From contig JACKBS010000004.1 in NCBI GenBank assembly GCA_020634435.1, positions 992,001 to 1,056,000 on the forward strand: a stretch of DNA of 64,000 nucleotides. The letters run 5' to 3'. The translations under genes were made by a program, and so were the position numbers. Shown here in pieces: positions 25,525-37,336 of this stretch (its first letter is position 1; each line of letters opens with the position of its first letter). The notes beneath the pieces were generated by a model that saw nothing but the letters and a program-made list of their open reading frames with translations, was not told the DNA's origin and did no database searches. This DNA comes from Ardenticatenaceae bacterium (GTDB lineage Bacteria; Chloroflexota; Anaerolineae; Promineifilales; Promineifilaceae).

Positions 25525-26141
25525 TTTCCTGGCTCCTTTTTACGAGCGTAACGCACCAACCAGGTGTCGCGTCGCCCTGTCTCCTCCCAACCGTTAATAA
25601 TGTGAAAAGCGGCCGTTTCCAACAAAACATCCAATGTTTCCGGCTGCCAATAAGTGAAAAATCGAGCATAGGATGGATTGTATAGAGTGGGCACCCACGC
25701 TTCCCCGTCACCCAGCTTGAGAGACAGGTACAAGATGCCGCCAGGACGCAGCACGCGGTGAAATTCCCTTAGCGTGGGCAGCACCTCCTCACGCGCCAGG
25801 TGCAGCAAAGAAGCACACGCCCACAGACCGTGAACAGCACTACCGACGGGCAATTGCCGCATGTCTGCCTGGACAAACGGGACGTGGTGTGCCTGCCCGC
25901 TGCGGCCGACCCGCATCATTTCGTGGCTGTAGTCCATTCCGATGGCTTGCAGATTATTTTGGCGCAGAACGGCCGTATCCAATCCCGGCCCACAGCCCAC
26001 ATCCAGCACGCAGGCCCCGGAAGGCAACAGCTCGACAAATTTCCCAATTTGCGTGGTCATCTGTGCCCGATGCTGCTGCGCCTGAGCATAGGCACCCGCA
26101 ATCTCCCGGTAGGTCTGACGAGTTTGTTCCAAAGGGTTCAT
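25521..26141 (-). CDS. Class I SAM-dependent methyltransferase
   Basis: 206 residues. Motif I is VLDVGCGPGLDTAVL, followed by the acidic end of strand 2 (GMDYSHEMM), VPFVQADMRQLP, the motif IV region LWACASLLHLAREE and FHRVLRPGGILYLSLK. This is the Methyltransf_11/25 type that acts on small molecules; it has no DNA-methyltransferase catalytic motif (no PCQ or NPPY), so it is unlikely to be the partner methylase of a restriction system. It overlaps both neighbours by four bases and is translationally coupled to them. Confidence 0.88.
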   Translation of the reverse strand: MNPLEQTRQTYREIAGAYAQAQQHRAQMTTQIGKFVELLPSGACVLDVGCGPGLDTAVLRQNNLQAIGMDYSHEMMRVGRSGQAHHVPFVQADMRQLPVGSAVHGLWACASLLHLAREEVLPTLREFHRVLRPGGILYLSLKLGDGEAWVPTLYNPSYARFFTYWQPETLDVLLETAAFHIINGWEETGRRDTWLVRYARKKEPGK

Positions 26142-26857
26142 AAGCTTTTGGCAGAAGAAGTGGGGTTAAGCTGGAGCGAAGCGGCAATTTCAACCAGCGT
26201 GGACCCATCGATCAGCGTCATTGGTTTGCCGCTGGCCCACTCGCGCGCTGAATCAGAGATTTCGGCCGTCGTCACCAAAAAGGCGTGGGACACACCTTCG
26301 TGGATAAGCGTACCGTACAGTTCGCGCACAATGTCTGGCCCGATTGTGCTGCGATATCGTTTGCATTGGGCGATGGCTCGCTTACCGCCCTGCCGGGTGA
26401 TGACCAAATCCACCCCCAGATCACCACTGCGACCACGCACCACCACGCGGTATCCTTTTAGGCGGAACAACCGGGCAACGTACCGCTCAAAATCGGCGGG
26501 ATGCAGATTGTACAGCGTTTCTAAATTGAGCGGCTCCCAGGGCTGCGCTTCTTCCTGGCGGGCCTGCCACCAGACAACCACCCAAAGCAGAACAATCGTC
26601 GCCAGCCAGGCAATTTCTGCCAGCCGCAACAATTCGTACACAACAGTTGGGAGTTGATCGATCCAGGCGGGTTGGCTAACGGCACGAATGAGCAGCCAAA
26701 CCAGGTAAACGGCCGTAACAAACCCAATTATCAAGCGACTGCTTAATGAAACAGATTCACCAGTACGGGTCTTAAATTGGGGCGATTGTTGGCGCAGACG
26801 CCATTCCGTGCGAACTACCATGCGCCGAATTGTAATCGCGACTGCCCAGATTCCCAA
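26138..26857 (-). CDS. Membrane-anchored Mrr-type restriction endonuclease-like protein
   Basis: 239 residues. Two transmembrane helices (LIIGFVTAVYLVWLLIRAV and LAEIAWLATIVLLWVVVWW) precede an Mrr_cat domain beginning LHPADFERYVARLFRLKGY. The PD-(D/E)XK-type core is GDLGVDLVITRQ, then IAQCKRY (the QxK variant typical of Mrr), and YGTLIHEGVSHAFLVTT. Soluble relatives cleave methylated or foreign DNA; the membrane anchor suggests action at the envelope, for instance on incoming DNA. It is the first gene of an operon with a methyltransferase and a nucleotidyltransferase-like protein. Biological function unproven. Confidence 0.82.
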   Translation of the reverse strand: MGIWAVAITIRRMVVRTEWRLRQQSPQFKTRTGESVSLSSRLIIGFVTAVYLVWLLIRAVSQPAWIDQLPTVVYELLRLAEIAWLATIVLLWVVVWWQARQEEAQPWEPLNLETLYNLHPADFERYVARLFRLKGYRVVVRGRSGDLGVDLVITRQGGKRAIAQCKRYRSTIGPDIVRELYGTLIHEGVSHAFLVTTAEISDSAREWASGKPMTLIDGSTLVEIAASLQLNPTSSAKSL

Positions 26858-26979
26858 ACAAAAACTGCGGCTCTACCAATGATGGTAGTACGATTATCCA
26901 ATTGTCGCTCTATCTTGAAACTCGTAAGCTTCCCAAAAGAAACTGATAAACCACATCGTTGTATCAACCTGGAAGATTC

Positions 26980-29208
<2,229 letters not shown>

Positions 29209-29363
29209 ACCTAACACTCACCAATCATCCCCTCAAAAAGCCAAAATAGATGCATACGCAATGGATGACGGCCGTTTCCATTTGTCGTAAAATGAAGGAG
29301 TATGTTCTTACCCAACCGCACCACTTTTTGGCCCTGTCAGCCGCATGACCCTGTGGAGAAAAG

Positions 29364-32300
29364 ATGAGAAAAAAACGAGTTTTAACCTGGCACACTATCC
29401 GCCATTTGGTTGTAATTTTATTAGCGTTGGGCGTAACGGCCGTATCCGCCTCCGCCCAATCCGATGACCCCGCTAGCATCCCACCACCAGACAGCGTCAC
29501 CATCGCTGGCACCCTGCAAACCGAAATCGGCTGCTCCGGCATCTGGAACACCAGCTGTGCCGAAAGCCAGCTCGCCTACGACGATCAAAACGACATCTGG
29601 CTGGCCACCTTCGACATGCCCGCCGGGTACTTCGAATATAAAGCCGCCCTCAACGGCAGTTGGGAGGACAATTACGGCCTCAACGCCGAATATTACGGCC
29701 CCAACATCCCCTTGGAAGTGCCCGAAGATGGCCCCGTCACCTTCTGGTACGATCACAAAACCCGCTGGGTCAGCGACAGCATCAACAGCCTCGTTGCCAC
29801 TATCCCCGGCAGCTTCCAGGACGAACTCGGCTGCGCCGGTGATTGGGCACCCGAATGCCTCCGCTCCATGCTGCAAGACCCCAACGGCGACGGCATCTAC
29901 ACCTTCATCACCGCCAGCATTCCCGCTGGCGAATACGAAGCCAAAGTCGCCCTCAACCAAACCTGGGACGTGAATTATGGCGTGGATGGCGAACTGGATG
30001 GCGCGAACATCCCCTTCACCGTTGGCGATGGACAGGCTGTCATCTTCGCTTTTGACCCAGCGACCAACCTGCTCACCGTTGAAACTAGCGACGAAATACC
30101 CTCCGACCTGGTAAGCCAGGGCAGCGGTGGTGGCTTGCCGCCCGCAGCCACAGCCTTCCCTGATTTGGTCGTTATTCCCGGCACCATCCAATCGGTGCTG
30201 GGCTGCGCTGGCGATTGGGCACCCGACTGTACCGTGACCGAGCTCACCTACAGCGAAGAAAACCAGCTCTTCAGCAACACCTTCGACATTCCCGCTGGCG
30301 AGTACGAATACAAAGCCGCCCTCAACGGCAGTTGGGATGTGAACTTTGGCCTCAACGCCCAACCCGGCGGCCCCAACATCCCACTCTCCCTCGCCGAAGA
30401 CACCAGCGTCACCTTCTACTTCGATAACCAAACTGGCTGGGTGACCGACAGTGTCAACAGCCTCATCGCCAACGTGCCCGGTAGCTTCCAAGACGAGCTT
30501 GGCTGCGCCGAAGATTGGATGCCCAGCTGTCTCGCCTCCTGGCTGCAAGACCCCGACGGCGACGGTGTGTTCACCTTCCAAACCGTCAGCATCCCTGTGG
30601 GTGAGTATGAAGCCAAAGTGGCCGTCAACGGCAGCTGGGACGTGAACTACGGCGAAGGCGGCGCGCAAGACGGAGCCAACCTCCCCTTTAGCGTGCAAGA
30701 ACCAGACACGCTCGTCACTTTCACTTTTGACTCAAGGAGCAACCTATTGAACATCTCCGTCGGGTCTGGCGGCATCCAGGGCAACATCAGCCAACTAACT
30801 GCCCACTGGGTCTCGCAGGACACCATCGCCTGGGACATTGAAGACGCGCCCGGCAACCAATACTACTTCCACTACGACCCGCTGGGCGGCGCATTCTCAC
30901 TCGGCTTCGATGGCATTTCTGGCGGCGATGCCGTGCCGCTCACCGTTGATCCTAACGGCCTGAGCGACGAAATCATCGCCAAGTTTCCCCACCTGCGCAA
31001 CTACACCGCGCTCAAGTTCAGTGAAGATGATTTGAGCGTCGCCCGCGTAGCGCTGAAAGGGCAGATTGCCGTCTCCGCGCAAAACGCCGACGGCCAGACG
31101 ATTAACGCAGCTGGTTTGCAAATCCCCGGCGTGCTGGATGATCTGTACCCGTACGATGGTGATTTGGGCGCTACCTTCACCGATGGGGTGCCCACCCTCA
31201 CCATCTGGGCACCGACGGCGCGGCAAGTACGCCTGCACCTCTTCGACGATGCCGATCCCAACTCCGAAGCCGAGGTATTGACAATGCGCCCAACACCCAG
31301 CAACGGCACCTGGTCTATCACTGGCGAAGCGGACTGGGCAGGCAAATATTATCTATACGAAGTACAGGTTTACGTACCAACGGAAAGCAGCTTGCAGACT
31401 AATCTGGTCACTGATCCATATTCCTTCAGCCTGTCCACCAACAGCACCCGCAGCCAAATTGTGGACCTCGCGGACCCAGCAACGATGCCGGAAGGCTGGA
31501 CGGACGTAATCAAACCGGGCGTCGCTGCCGCGGAAGACATTGTGATTTACGAACTGCACATGCGGGACTTTAGCGTGAATGACGCCAGCGTGCCGGAAGA
31601 ACTGCGCGGCACGTACCTGGCCTTCACCGTCATGGATTCCAACGGAATGCAGCATCTGGCGGCCCTATCAGAAGCTGGGCTAACGCATCTGCATCTGCTG
31701 CCCACCTTCGACATCGCCACCATTAACGAGGACAAATCGACCTGGATCACGCCATCTTTTGATGAACTGGCAACTTACCCGTCCGATTCGGAAGAACAGC
31801 AAGCGCTGATTGCTGCCGTGCGCGACCAGGACCCATTTAACTGGGGCTACGATCCATTCCATTACACAACGCCAGAGGGCAGCTACGCCGTCAATCCTGA
31901 GGGCGTTAATCGGATCATTGAATACCGCCAGATGGTGGAAGCCCTGAATGAGATCGGCCTACGCGTGGTGGTGGACGTGGTGTACAACCACACCAACGCC
32001 AGCGGCCAAGCCGACAATTCGGTTTTGGACAAAATTGTGCCAGGTTACTACCACCGTCTGAGCGGCACTGGTCGCGTAGAAACGAGCACCTGCTGCCAAA
32101 ACACCGCCACCGAGCACGACATGATGCGCAAGCTGATGGTCGATTCGGTCGTGACCTGGGCCACCGCTTACAAAATCGACGCCTTCCGCTTTGACCTGAT
32201 GGGTCACCACATGAAAGAAGATATGCTGGCTGTGCGGGCGGCGCTGGACGCGTTGACGCTGGAAAACGATGGCGTGGATGGCAAAAATATCTATCTCTAC

Positions 32301-33707
32301 GGCGAAGGCTGGGACTTTGGCGAAGTTGGCGGCAATGCGCGCGGCATCAATGCCACCCAGTTCAACATGGCAGGCACGGGCATCGGCACGTTTAGCGACC
32401 GGCTGCGGGATGCGGCACGCGGTGGTAGTCCATTTGGCGGCCAAACGGAGCAAGGTTTCCTGAATGGTCTGTTCGTTTATCCGAACGAAACCGACCAGGG
32501 CAGCGAGACCGAGCAATTGGTGAAGATGCAGAACTTCATGGACATCATCCGGCTGGGGCTGGCGGGTAATTTGAGTGATTTCACTTTTGTCGGCTCAGAC
32601 GGATCGCCAATTTCGGGCAGCGAGGTGCTGTACAATGGCTCACCGGCAGGTTATACGGCCGATCCACAAGAGCAAATTATCTACATCTCCAAACACGATA
32701 ATGAAACGCTGTTTGACATCATCCAGTACAAAGCGCCGCTGGGCACCAGTACGGCCGATCGGGCGCGGATGCAAACGTTGGGCAACTCGATTGTGATGTT
32801 TAGCCAGGGCGTGCCCTTCTTCCAGGCCGGTGATGATTTGCTGCGTTCCAAATCGCTAGACCGCAACAGCTACAACTCTGGCGACTGGTTTAACAAGCTG
32901 GACTTCACTTACCAGAGTAACAATTGGGCCGTGGGTCTGCCGCCGTCGGGTGACAACCAGAGCATGTGGCCGACAATGCAGCCGCTGCTGGCCAATCCTG
33001 ACCTGACTCCCACACCAGCGGACATTGCCTTTGCCCGCGACACGTTCCAAGAACTGCTGCAAATTCGGGCTGGGTCGCCGCTGTTTAGACTGCAAACGGC
33101 CGTTCAAGTGCAAGATCGCATCCAATTCCACAACGTTGGGCCAGATCAACTGCCCGGCGTCATTGTGATGAGCCTGAGCGATCTGACGGGCGAAGACATC
33201 GACCCGAACTATGACATGATGGTGGTTGTGTTTAACGCCACACCAGATGAGGTGAGCTTTACGGAAGCAGACACGGCCAACCTGCCGTTCTCGCTTCATC
33301 CTGTCCAGCAAACTTCGGTGGACGGTGTGGTGCAAACGGCCGTGTTCGATACAGCTAGTGGCACATTTACGGTACCGGCGTGGACAACGGCCGTTTTTGT
33401 GTTGCCGCAGGGCAGTGTAGAACAACCGACGCGGACTGAAGATACCGAAGTCATTACCGATGCCGGTGAAGAAGCCGATGCCATGATCGAAGGAGCGGAA
33501 GCCGAGACCACCAGCGAACCCGTAGACAGTGAAGCTGCGGCCGAACCAGAAACAGCAGAACCAGCACACGGCGAAACCGAAATAGTGGAAAATGCGCCGG
33601 GAACTCCCTGGCTCATCTGGCTGGGCGCAGTAGGCGGTGGCTTCTTGCTCGCCCTCATCGTAGCTTGGGCCAGCCGTCGTCAGCGACACGGCGGAAACCA
33701 TCATTAA
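29364..33707 (+). CDS. Cell-surface pullulanase-type GH13 enzyme with four X25-like modules
   Basis: 1447 residues. A signal peptide (cleavage near SASAQ, residues about 1-32) is followed by four modules of about 100 residues, each with a GC-x6-C pair and a KAALNGSW or KVAVNGSW motif, as in pullulanase X25 modules. They are arranged as two similar AB pairs (about 40-250 and 265-470). Next come a pullulanase N-terminal region and the GH13 barrel: VVVDVVYNHT, nucleophile FRFDLMGHH (Asp 944), acid/base YGEGWDFG (Glu 981) and KHDNE (Asp 1112). After an acidic Glu/Thr-rich linker, a C-terminal helix (LGAVGGGFLLALIVAWA) and basic tail anchor the protein. It should debranch alpha-1,6 linkages in pullulan, starch or glycogen outside the cell. 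Confidence 0.93.
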   Translation: MRKKRVLTWHTIRHLVVILLALGVTAVSASAQSDDPASIPPPDSVTIAGTLQTEIGCSGIWNTSCAESQLAYDDQNDIWLATFDMPAGYFEYKAALNGSWEDNYGLNAEYYGPNIPLEVPEDGPVTFWYDHKTRWVSDSINSLVATIPGSFQDELGCAGDWAPECLRSMLQDPNGDGIYTFITASIPAGEYEAKVALNQTWDVNYGVDGELDGANIPFTVGDGQAVIFAFDPATNLLTVETSDEIPSDLVSQGSGGGLPPAATAFPDLVVIPGTIQSVLGCAGDWAPDCTVTELTYSEENQLFSNTFDIPAGEYEYKAALNGSWDVNFGLNAQPGGPNIPLSLAEDTSVTFYFDNQTGWVTDSVNSLIANVPGSFQDELGCAEDWMPSCLASWLQDPDGDGVFTFQTVSIPVGEYEAKVAVNGSWDVNYGEGGAQDGANLPFSVQEPDTLVTFTFDSRSNLLNISVGSGGIQGNISQLTAHWVSQDTIAWDIEDAPGNQYYFHYDPLGGAFSLGFDGISGGDAVPLTVDPNGLSDEIIAKFPHLRNYTALKFSEDDLSVARVALKGQIAVSAQNADGQTINAAGLQIPGVLDDLYPYDGDLGATFTDGVPTLTIWAPTARQVRLHLFDDADPNSEAEVLTMRPTPSNGTWSITGEADWAGKYYLYEVQVYVPTESSLQTNLVTDPYSFSLSTNSTRSQIVDLADPATMPEGWTDVIKPGVAAAEDIVIYELHMRDFSVNDASVPEELRGTYLAFTVMDSNGMQHLAALSEAGLTHLHLLPTFDIATINEDKSTWITPSFDELATYPSDSEEQQALIAAVRDQDPFNWGYDPFHYTTPEGSYAVNPEGVNRIIEYRQMVEALNEIGLRVVVDVVYNHTNASGQADNSVLDKIVPGYYHRLSGTGRVETSTCCQNTATEHDMMRKLMVDSVVTWATAYKIDAFRFDLMGHHMKEDMLAVRAALDALTLENDGVDGKNIYLYGEGWDFGEVGGNARGINATQFNMAGTGIGTFSDRLRDAARGGSPFGGQTEQGFLNGLFVYPNETDQGSETEQLVKMQNFMDIIRLGLAGNLSDFTFVGSDGSPISGSEVLYNGSPAGYTADPQEQIIYISKHDNETLFDIIQYKAPLGTSTADRARMQTLGNSIVMFSQGVPFFQAGDDLLRSKSLDRNSYNSGDWFNKLDFTYQSNNWAVGLPPSGDNQSMWPTMQPLLANPDLTPTPADIAFARDTFQELLQIRAGSPLFRLQTAVQVQDRIQFHNVGPDQLPGVIVMSLSDLTGEDIDPNYDMMVVVFNATPDEVSFTEADTANLPFSLHPVQQTSVDGVVQTAVFDTASGTFTVPAWTTAVFVLPQGSVEQPTRTEDTEVITDAGEEADAMIEGAEAETTSEPVDSEAAAEPETAEPAHGETEIVENAPGTPWLIWLGAVGGGFLLALIVAWASRRQRHGGNHH
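29496..30760 (+). repeat. Tandem duplication of X25 module pairs in the pullulanase gene
   Basis: The segment 29496-30098 and the segment 30154-30760 encode parallel A-B module pairs. Matching words include NSLVATIPGSFQDELGCAGD versus NSLIANVPGSFQDELGCAED and AALNGSWEDNYGLNAE versus AALNGSWDVNFGLNAQ. Similarity is also visible in the DNA, so the duplication is fairly recent. Confidence 0.75.
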
Positions 33708-33721
33708 TTGACAATCGAGTT

Positions 33722-34166
33722 ACTGGGTGATCAGGCGATCTTAAACCTACTGAAATTGCCTTTTCACCCATTTCTCTATCATCTTGTCACCATTTCAGGC
33801 TTTTACCGAAGCAATTATCCTTTGGCTCTAGTTCATAAGCCATCCGTCACCGTTCCCTATCCATCAGTGAAGTCTGGCTGGTCTTATGGGTTCAAACTGC
33901 ATCTGACCATCAACAACCGCGGCGAGTTGCTCAATATTCTTCTAGCATCGTGTAACGTTGAGGACCGTAAGTCGGTGCCAAAACTGGTACAGCAGATGTT
34001 CGGCAAAATCTATGGAGATCAGGGTTACATCCCCAAGGAATTGTCCGCACCCTTGCTCCAAATATTTGGTATGCAATTAGTGACCAAGTTGAAAGCCAAT
34101 GCCAAGAATCGTCTACCCATGGTATTTAGCGATAACCTTCTGCGCGACATTCGTATGGCTCAATAG
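33722..34166 (+). pseudogene. IS982-family transposase remnant
   Basis: The frame directly after the pullulanase stop encodes an internal piece of a DDE transposase: KSGWSYGFKLHLTINNRGEL, NILLASCNVEDRKSVPKLVQ, FGKIYGDQGYI, QLVTKLKANAKNRLP. This matches the catalytic core of IS982-type transposases (second Asp in the YGDQGYI segment). The usual N-terminal 130 residues and the C-terminal end are missing, and no terminal inverted repeats were found, so it is inactive. Confidence 0.75.
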
Positions 34167-34169
34167 AAG

Positions 34170-34720
34170 GTGTCATGGTGCCGACTCAGGCAGAGCGGCG
34201 AAAACCGTATGTTGGTATGAAGTCACACCCCTATCAGAACAGCAATGGTCCTATCGTTGCACAGACCGATTGGGAAAATTGGAGGAATTGAAGAAAGCAA
34301 CAGCGATTCGTTATCACTGTGACATTTAAGAGGCAAAAGCGTTTTCGAAGCTATTGTGGTCTACGGGTTGCCACTATTTGGTTGACCGTACTTATGGTTA
34401 GCCACCATGAAAGAACGCCCCAGTTCAGCCATACCCAAAGTGATTGACGTTTGTCTGGCTTTGGCAAACCCAGCTAACAATGCCGATCCAGCAGCTAAAG
34501 CGGCAACTTACTTCAAAACAATTTGACATGCATGGATTAAGCTTATTGTCGTCAGCAAGGTCATTTGATTGGCAGTAGCGCGGTGGGGAGCGGTTGCAAA
34601 CAAATAGAGACCATGCGCCTTAAGCGTTCGATGACACGCTGGCTAGAAGAGGGGACGCGTTAGGTAGCTAAGGTGTGGGCAGCTTGGCTTAGTGGTCAGT
34701 GGCAAGAAGTGGTGCACAGC
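34170..34720 (+). pseudogene. Degenerate transposase remnant, ISKra4-like
   Basis: This stretch has no intact gene. Around 34410-34540 it translates to PSSAIPKVIDVCLALANPA and ADPAAKAATYFK, and at 34559-34711, in a shifted frame, to LIGSSAVGSGCKQIETMRLK and RSMTRWLEEGTR, then a TAG stop and AAWLSGQW. These resemble the C-terminal GSG-VE-x-CK-x-RLK segment of ISKra4-type transposases, broken by frameshifts and stops. The 34170-34330 part may be the same element further decayed. It contains no ACGGCCGT element. Confidence 0.55.
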
Positions 34721-34743
34721 TAGTCTGGTTTGCCGTTTTGCGA

Positions 34744-36987
34744 TTATTTACTGCTCCCATTTGTATCTACTTTCCACACGGCCGTTCCCACCAAAATCAC
34801 CCCCAGCAGCGACAAAATCCCCCCAATCGCATAACTACGCGGCTGGTAGCGCCATTCGATAATGTGTTCTCCGGCCGGGACGCAGGTGGCGCGTACGGCC
34901 GTATACGCCACATCCCACTCCTGTTCCACGCCATCCACAAACACCTGCCAACCGGGATACGCCGTCTCGCTTAACACCAGCAGCGCGGGCGCAGGGCTGC
35001 TGGTTTGGATTTGCCAGTAGCCGTTGGCCTTTTTGGTGACAACGGCCGTTCCCGCCTCACCACTGACCAAAGCACAACCCGGCTCTTCTGCCAAAATCGC
35101 CGTCGTCAAGGGATCAAAATCAGGTTGGTGGACACGCGCGGTGGCCGCAGCCGCATCCGGGATAATTTCCACCTGCGTCACCAATCGAGCCATGGGCAGC
35201 GTGCGGCCCCGCTGGTAAACCCAGACGCGCTGTGTGTTGCCTAACAAGGTTAACGGCCGTTCCCCCTCTGTCACACCTTGCAACGGATTGGTAGCCACCA
35301 CGTACCCAGCACCCAAAATATCGTATGCCGTTGAGCGCGGGTCTGGCACCGACGAGGCAAAGGCGATGTTGGCCCCCACCTCCAGCGCGTTGTAACCAAA
35401 CACCGAACCCAGCCCCACTTGCGCCGCCCCATTCTGCTCAAAAATGGAGATGCCCCAAGGCAGCACCCGCAGCTCCGTCTCACCGATAATTTGCTTGGCG
35501 TCGGTCCACAGCGGATCAACGGCCGTACTCCCCACACCGACCAGCTTAAAGCCAAAAATCCACAAATCCGCCACCAGCAGCAGCGTCAAGCCCCCCAACC
35601 ACCACTTTTTCCGTGTTGCATCTGCTTCCGCAAAGAACCGCACGAGCAACCAACCGCCAGCCACGACCCCAACCAACGCAATCCCCCAACCACCCAACTG
35701 ATGCCACAAACGGCCGCTTGTGTCTGTCGGGTGTTGGGCAGCAAAAACAGCCCCGGTGGCGGCCAGAGAAGTGAGGATGGCAACGGCCGTTCCACCCACC
35801 AGCCAGCGCATAAATCCGGCTGATTTCTCATTCCAGTCCGCACGTTCCCACTGGGCCACCGCCTCGCCCAGCAACGCAGGCAGAGCAAAGACCAGCAAAA
35901 ACGCTGCCCGCCCCGGCGCCCGAGCCAGACGAAACGGCGGCAGCAAATCGTAAAAGATGCCGTAGAGGAAGCCGTAGCTGCCCAGCGCCAGCAAAAAGCC
36001 CAGCACCAGCAGCGCCAGATAAAACCAGCTCAATTTCGACGGCTTGCACAGCGCCAAAGCCAATCCCAGCAGTGGCAGCAGCCCGACGTAATAAGTCAGC
36101 TCGTCGAAGGCGGGCACGCTCCAGTAACCGGCGCGGGTTGGCTCGCCAAAAAATTCGGGTAGCAGCCAGGTGATGATGTGCGACGGCGGCAGCGAGTACG
36201 TCGTGGCAAATTCAAAGCTCGGTTCGGCAGCGCGGGAGGAGACGGTGGAAAATTCGGCCAGCGGCACCAGCTGCACCCCGGCCAGCAAAAAGCCCAGCAC
36301 CGTCATAATCGCCATCTGGCGGATGACGAGCCAGCGGTTGGGCGTGGTCAGCAGCAGGTAAACCGCAAACAGCCCCCAGGCCAGCCCGATGTACAGCAGC
36401 GAGGTGGTGTGCCCGGCCAAAATCGCCAGGCCCAACGGCACACCGCCAATAACTGCCGCCCAAATATTTTTGCGCTGGACACTCCACGCAGTGGCCAAAA
36501 TCAGCCAGGGCAGCCAGACGTCCGTGGCGATGAGGCCGATGTGCCCCGCCCAAATCCGCGCCGAGATGAAGCCGCTGAAGGCAAAGGCCAGCGCCGCCAG
36601 CCAAGCCCCAGCGGTGCTGCCGCTGAGCTGCCGCACCAGGAAAAACATCCCCAGCCCGGCCACCACCAGATGCACCAGCACGTGCCAGCTCAGGCCAAAG
36701 CGCACCGGCAGCAGGAGCAACGGCCAGTTCAACGGATAAAACAGGGCCACCTGCGGATTGCTCAAGAAAGGGTAACCGCTAAAGCTGTTGGCGTCCCACA
36801 GGGGGAGATTGCCGGAGAGTACAGCCGTTCGCGCAAACTCCCACCACGGCACAAACAAACTCCTCGCATCCAACCCCGCCAGCGCCATGCCGGCCGCCGG
36901 AAACAGAACCCGGTGCAAAAACAGCGCCGCCAGCAGCGCAAAGGATAAGGTGAACTTGAGGTGCAGCCGTTTGCGTAAAAAAATCAT
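34744..36987 (-). CDS. YfhO-like polytopic membrane protein
   Basis: 747 residues. The N-terminal 450 residues hold about eleven membrane helices with family-typical motifs: FVPWWEFARTAVLSGNLPLWDANSF, GYPFLSNPQVALFYPLNW, then ISARIWAGHIGL and FSTVSSRAAEPSFEFATTYSLPPSHI. The C-terminal third is a soluble region (YPGWQVFVDGVEQEW, FRYQPRS-like end RYQPRSYAIGG) ending in a final helix. YfhO-type proteins are GT-C-fold-like and some are implicated in lipid-linked sugar transfer to teichoic acids or glycolipids. The substrate here is unknown. It is a single gene, convergent with the IS remnants. Confidence 0.85.
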   Translation of the reverse strand: MIFLRKRLHLKFTLSFALLAALFLHRVLFPAAGMALAGLDARSLFVPWWEFARTAVLSGNLPLWDANSFSGYPFLSNPQVALFYPLNWPLLLLPVRFGLSWHVLVHLVVAGLGMFFLVRQLSGSTAGAWLAALAFAFSGFISARIWAGHIGLIATDVWLPWLILATAWSVQRKNIWAAVIGGVPLGLAILAGHTTSLLYIGLAWGLFAVYLLLTTPNRWLVIRQMAIMTVLGFLLAGVQLVPLAEFSTVSSRAAEPSFEFATTYSLPPSHIITWLLPEFFGEPTRAGYWSVPAFDELTYYVGLLPLLGLALALCKPSKLSWFYLALLVLGFLLALGSYGFLYGIFYDLLPPFRLARAPGRAAFLLVFALPALLGEAVAQWERADWNEKSAGFMRWLVGGTAVAILTSLAATGAVFAAQHPTDTSGRLWHQLGGWGIALVGVVAGGWLLVRFFAEADATRKKWWLGGLTLLLVADLWIFGFKLVGVGSTAVDPLWTDAKQIIGETELRVLPWGISIFEQNGAAQVGLGSVFGYNALEVGANIAFASSVPDPRSTAYDILGAGYVVATNPLQGVTEGERPLTLLGNTQRVWVYQRGRTLPMARLVTQVEIIPDAAAATARVHQPDFDPLTTAILAEEPGCALVSGEAGTAVVTKKANGYWQIQTSSPAPALLVLSETAYPGWQVFVDGVEQEWDVAYTAVRATCVPAGEHIIEWRYQPRSYAIGGILSLLGVILVGTAVWKVDTNGSSK

Positions 36988-37095
36988 GGTTTCACAAATA
37001 TTGTTAGGCAGATTCTTGATTGATTTACTTCTTCATGTTTTCTTTCACAATATTCAATTGACTTCCGCACAAAGGAACAACAATGGGCCACAGTG

Positions 37096-37248
37096 TCACC
37101 TTTCATCCACCACACATGCAATTTCTCGGGTCTCCACTGCCAGCCGTTGCAGGACAGGATTGTTAGCGTTGTTGGCAAGATAATAATTGTAAACGGCCGT
37201 TGGCGCGGCATCAATGTGAATCGTTTTGATAATCTGGATTGATTTCAT
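37096..37248 (-). pseudogene. Possible truncated SRPBCC/polyketide-cyclase-like remnant
   Basis: A 50-codon frame on the minus strand begins MKSIQIIKTIHIDAAPTAVY, which resembles the first strand and helix of SRPBCC-fold proteins, then runs to a stop with no core domain. It lies in the otherwise empty gap between YfhO and LacI. Too short to be certain; it may be chance. Confidence 0.25.
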
Positions 37249-37336
37249 GGAATTTGCTTCTCGTTTTTGGGCAATAAATATTGTTCTGCCAATTATCGTC
37301 TGCGGGATTATTCTGGCCAATTTTTAATCGCAAAAA

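Noticed and set aside
29421..30698. Minus-strand 425-residue open frame
   Set aside because: Antisense to the pullulanase X25 modules; it simply reflects the periodic repeats and GC bias of the real gene.
29496..30760. Periodic repeats that might suggest a CRISPR array
   Set aside because: The period is hundreds of bases, the units are protein-coding and diverged, and there are no short identical repeats with unique spacers.
36178..36948. Plus-strand 256-residue frame rich in Gln, Arg and Pro
   Set aside because: Antisense to the YfhO-like gene; low-complexity composition and no domain.
36984..37214. Minus-strand 76-residue frame next to YfhO
   Set aside because: It overlaps the YfhO start and has a Cys/Trp-rich composition without any domain; judged non-coding.
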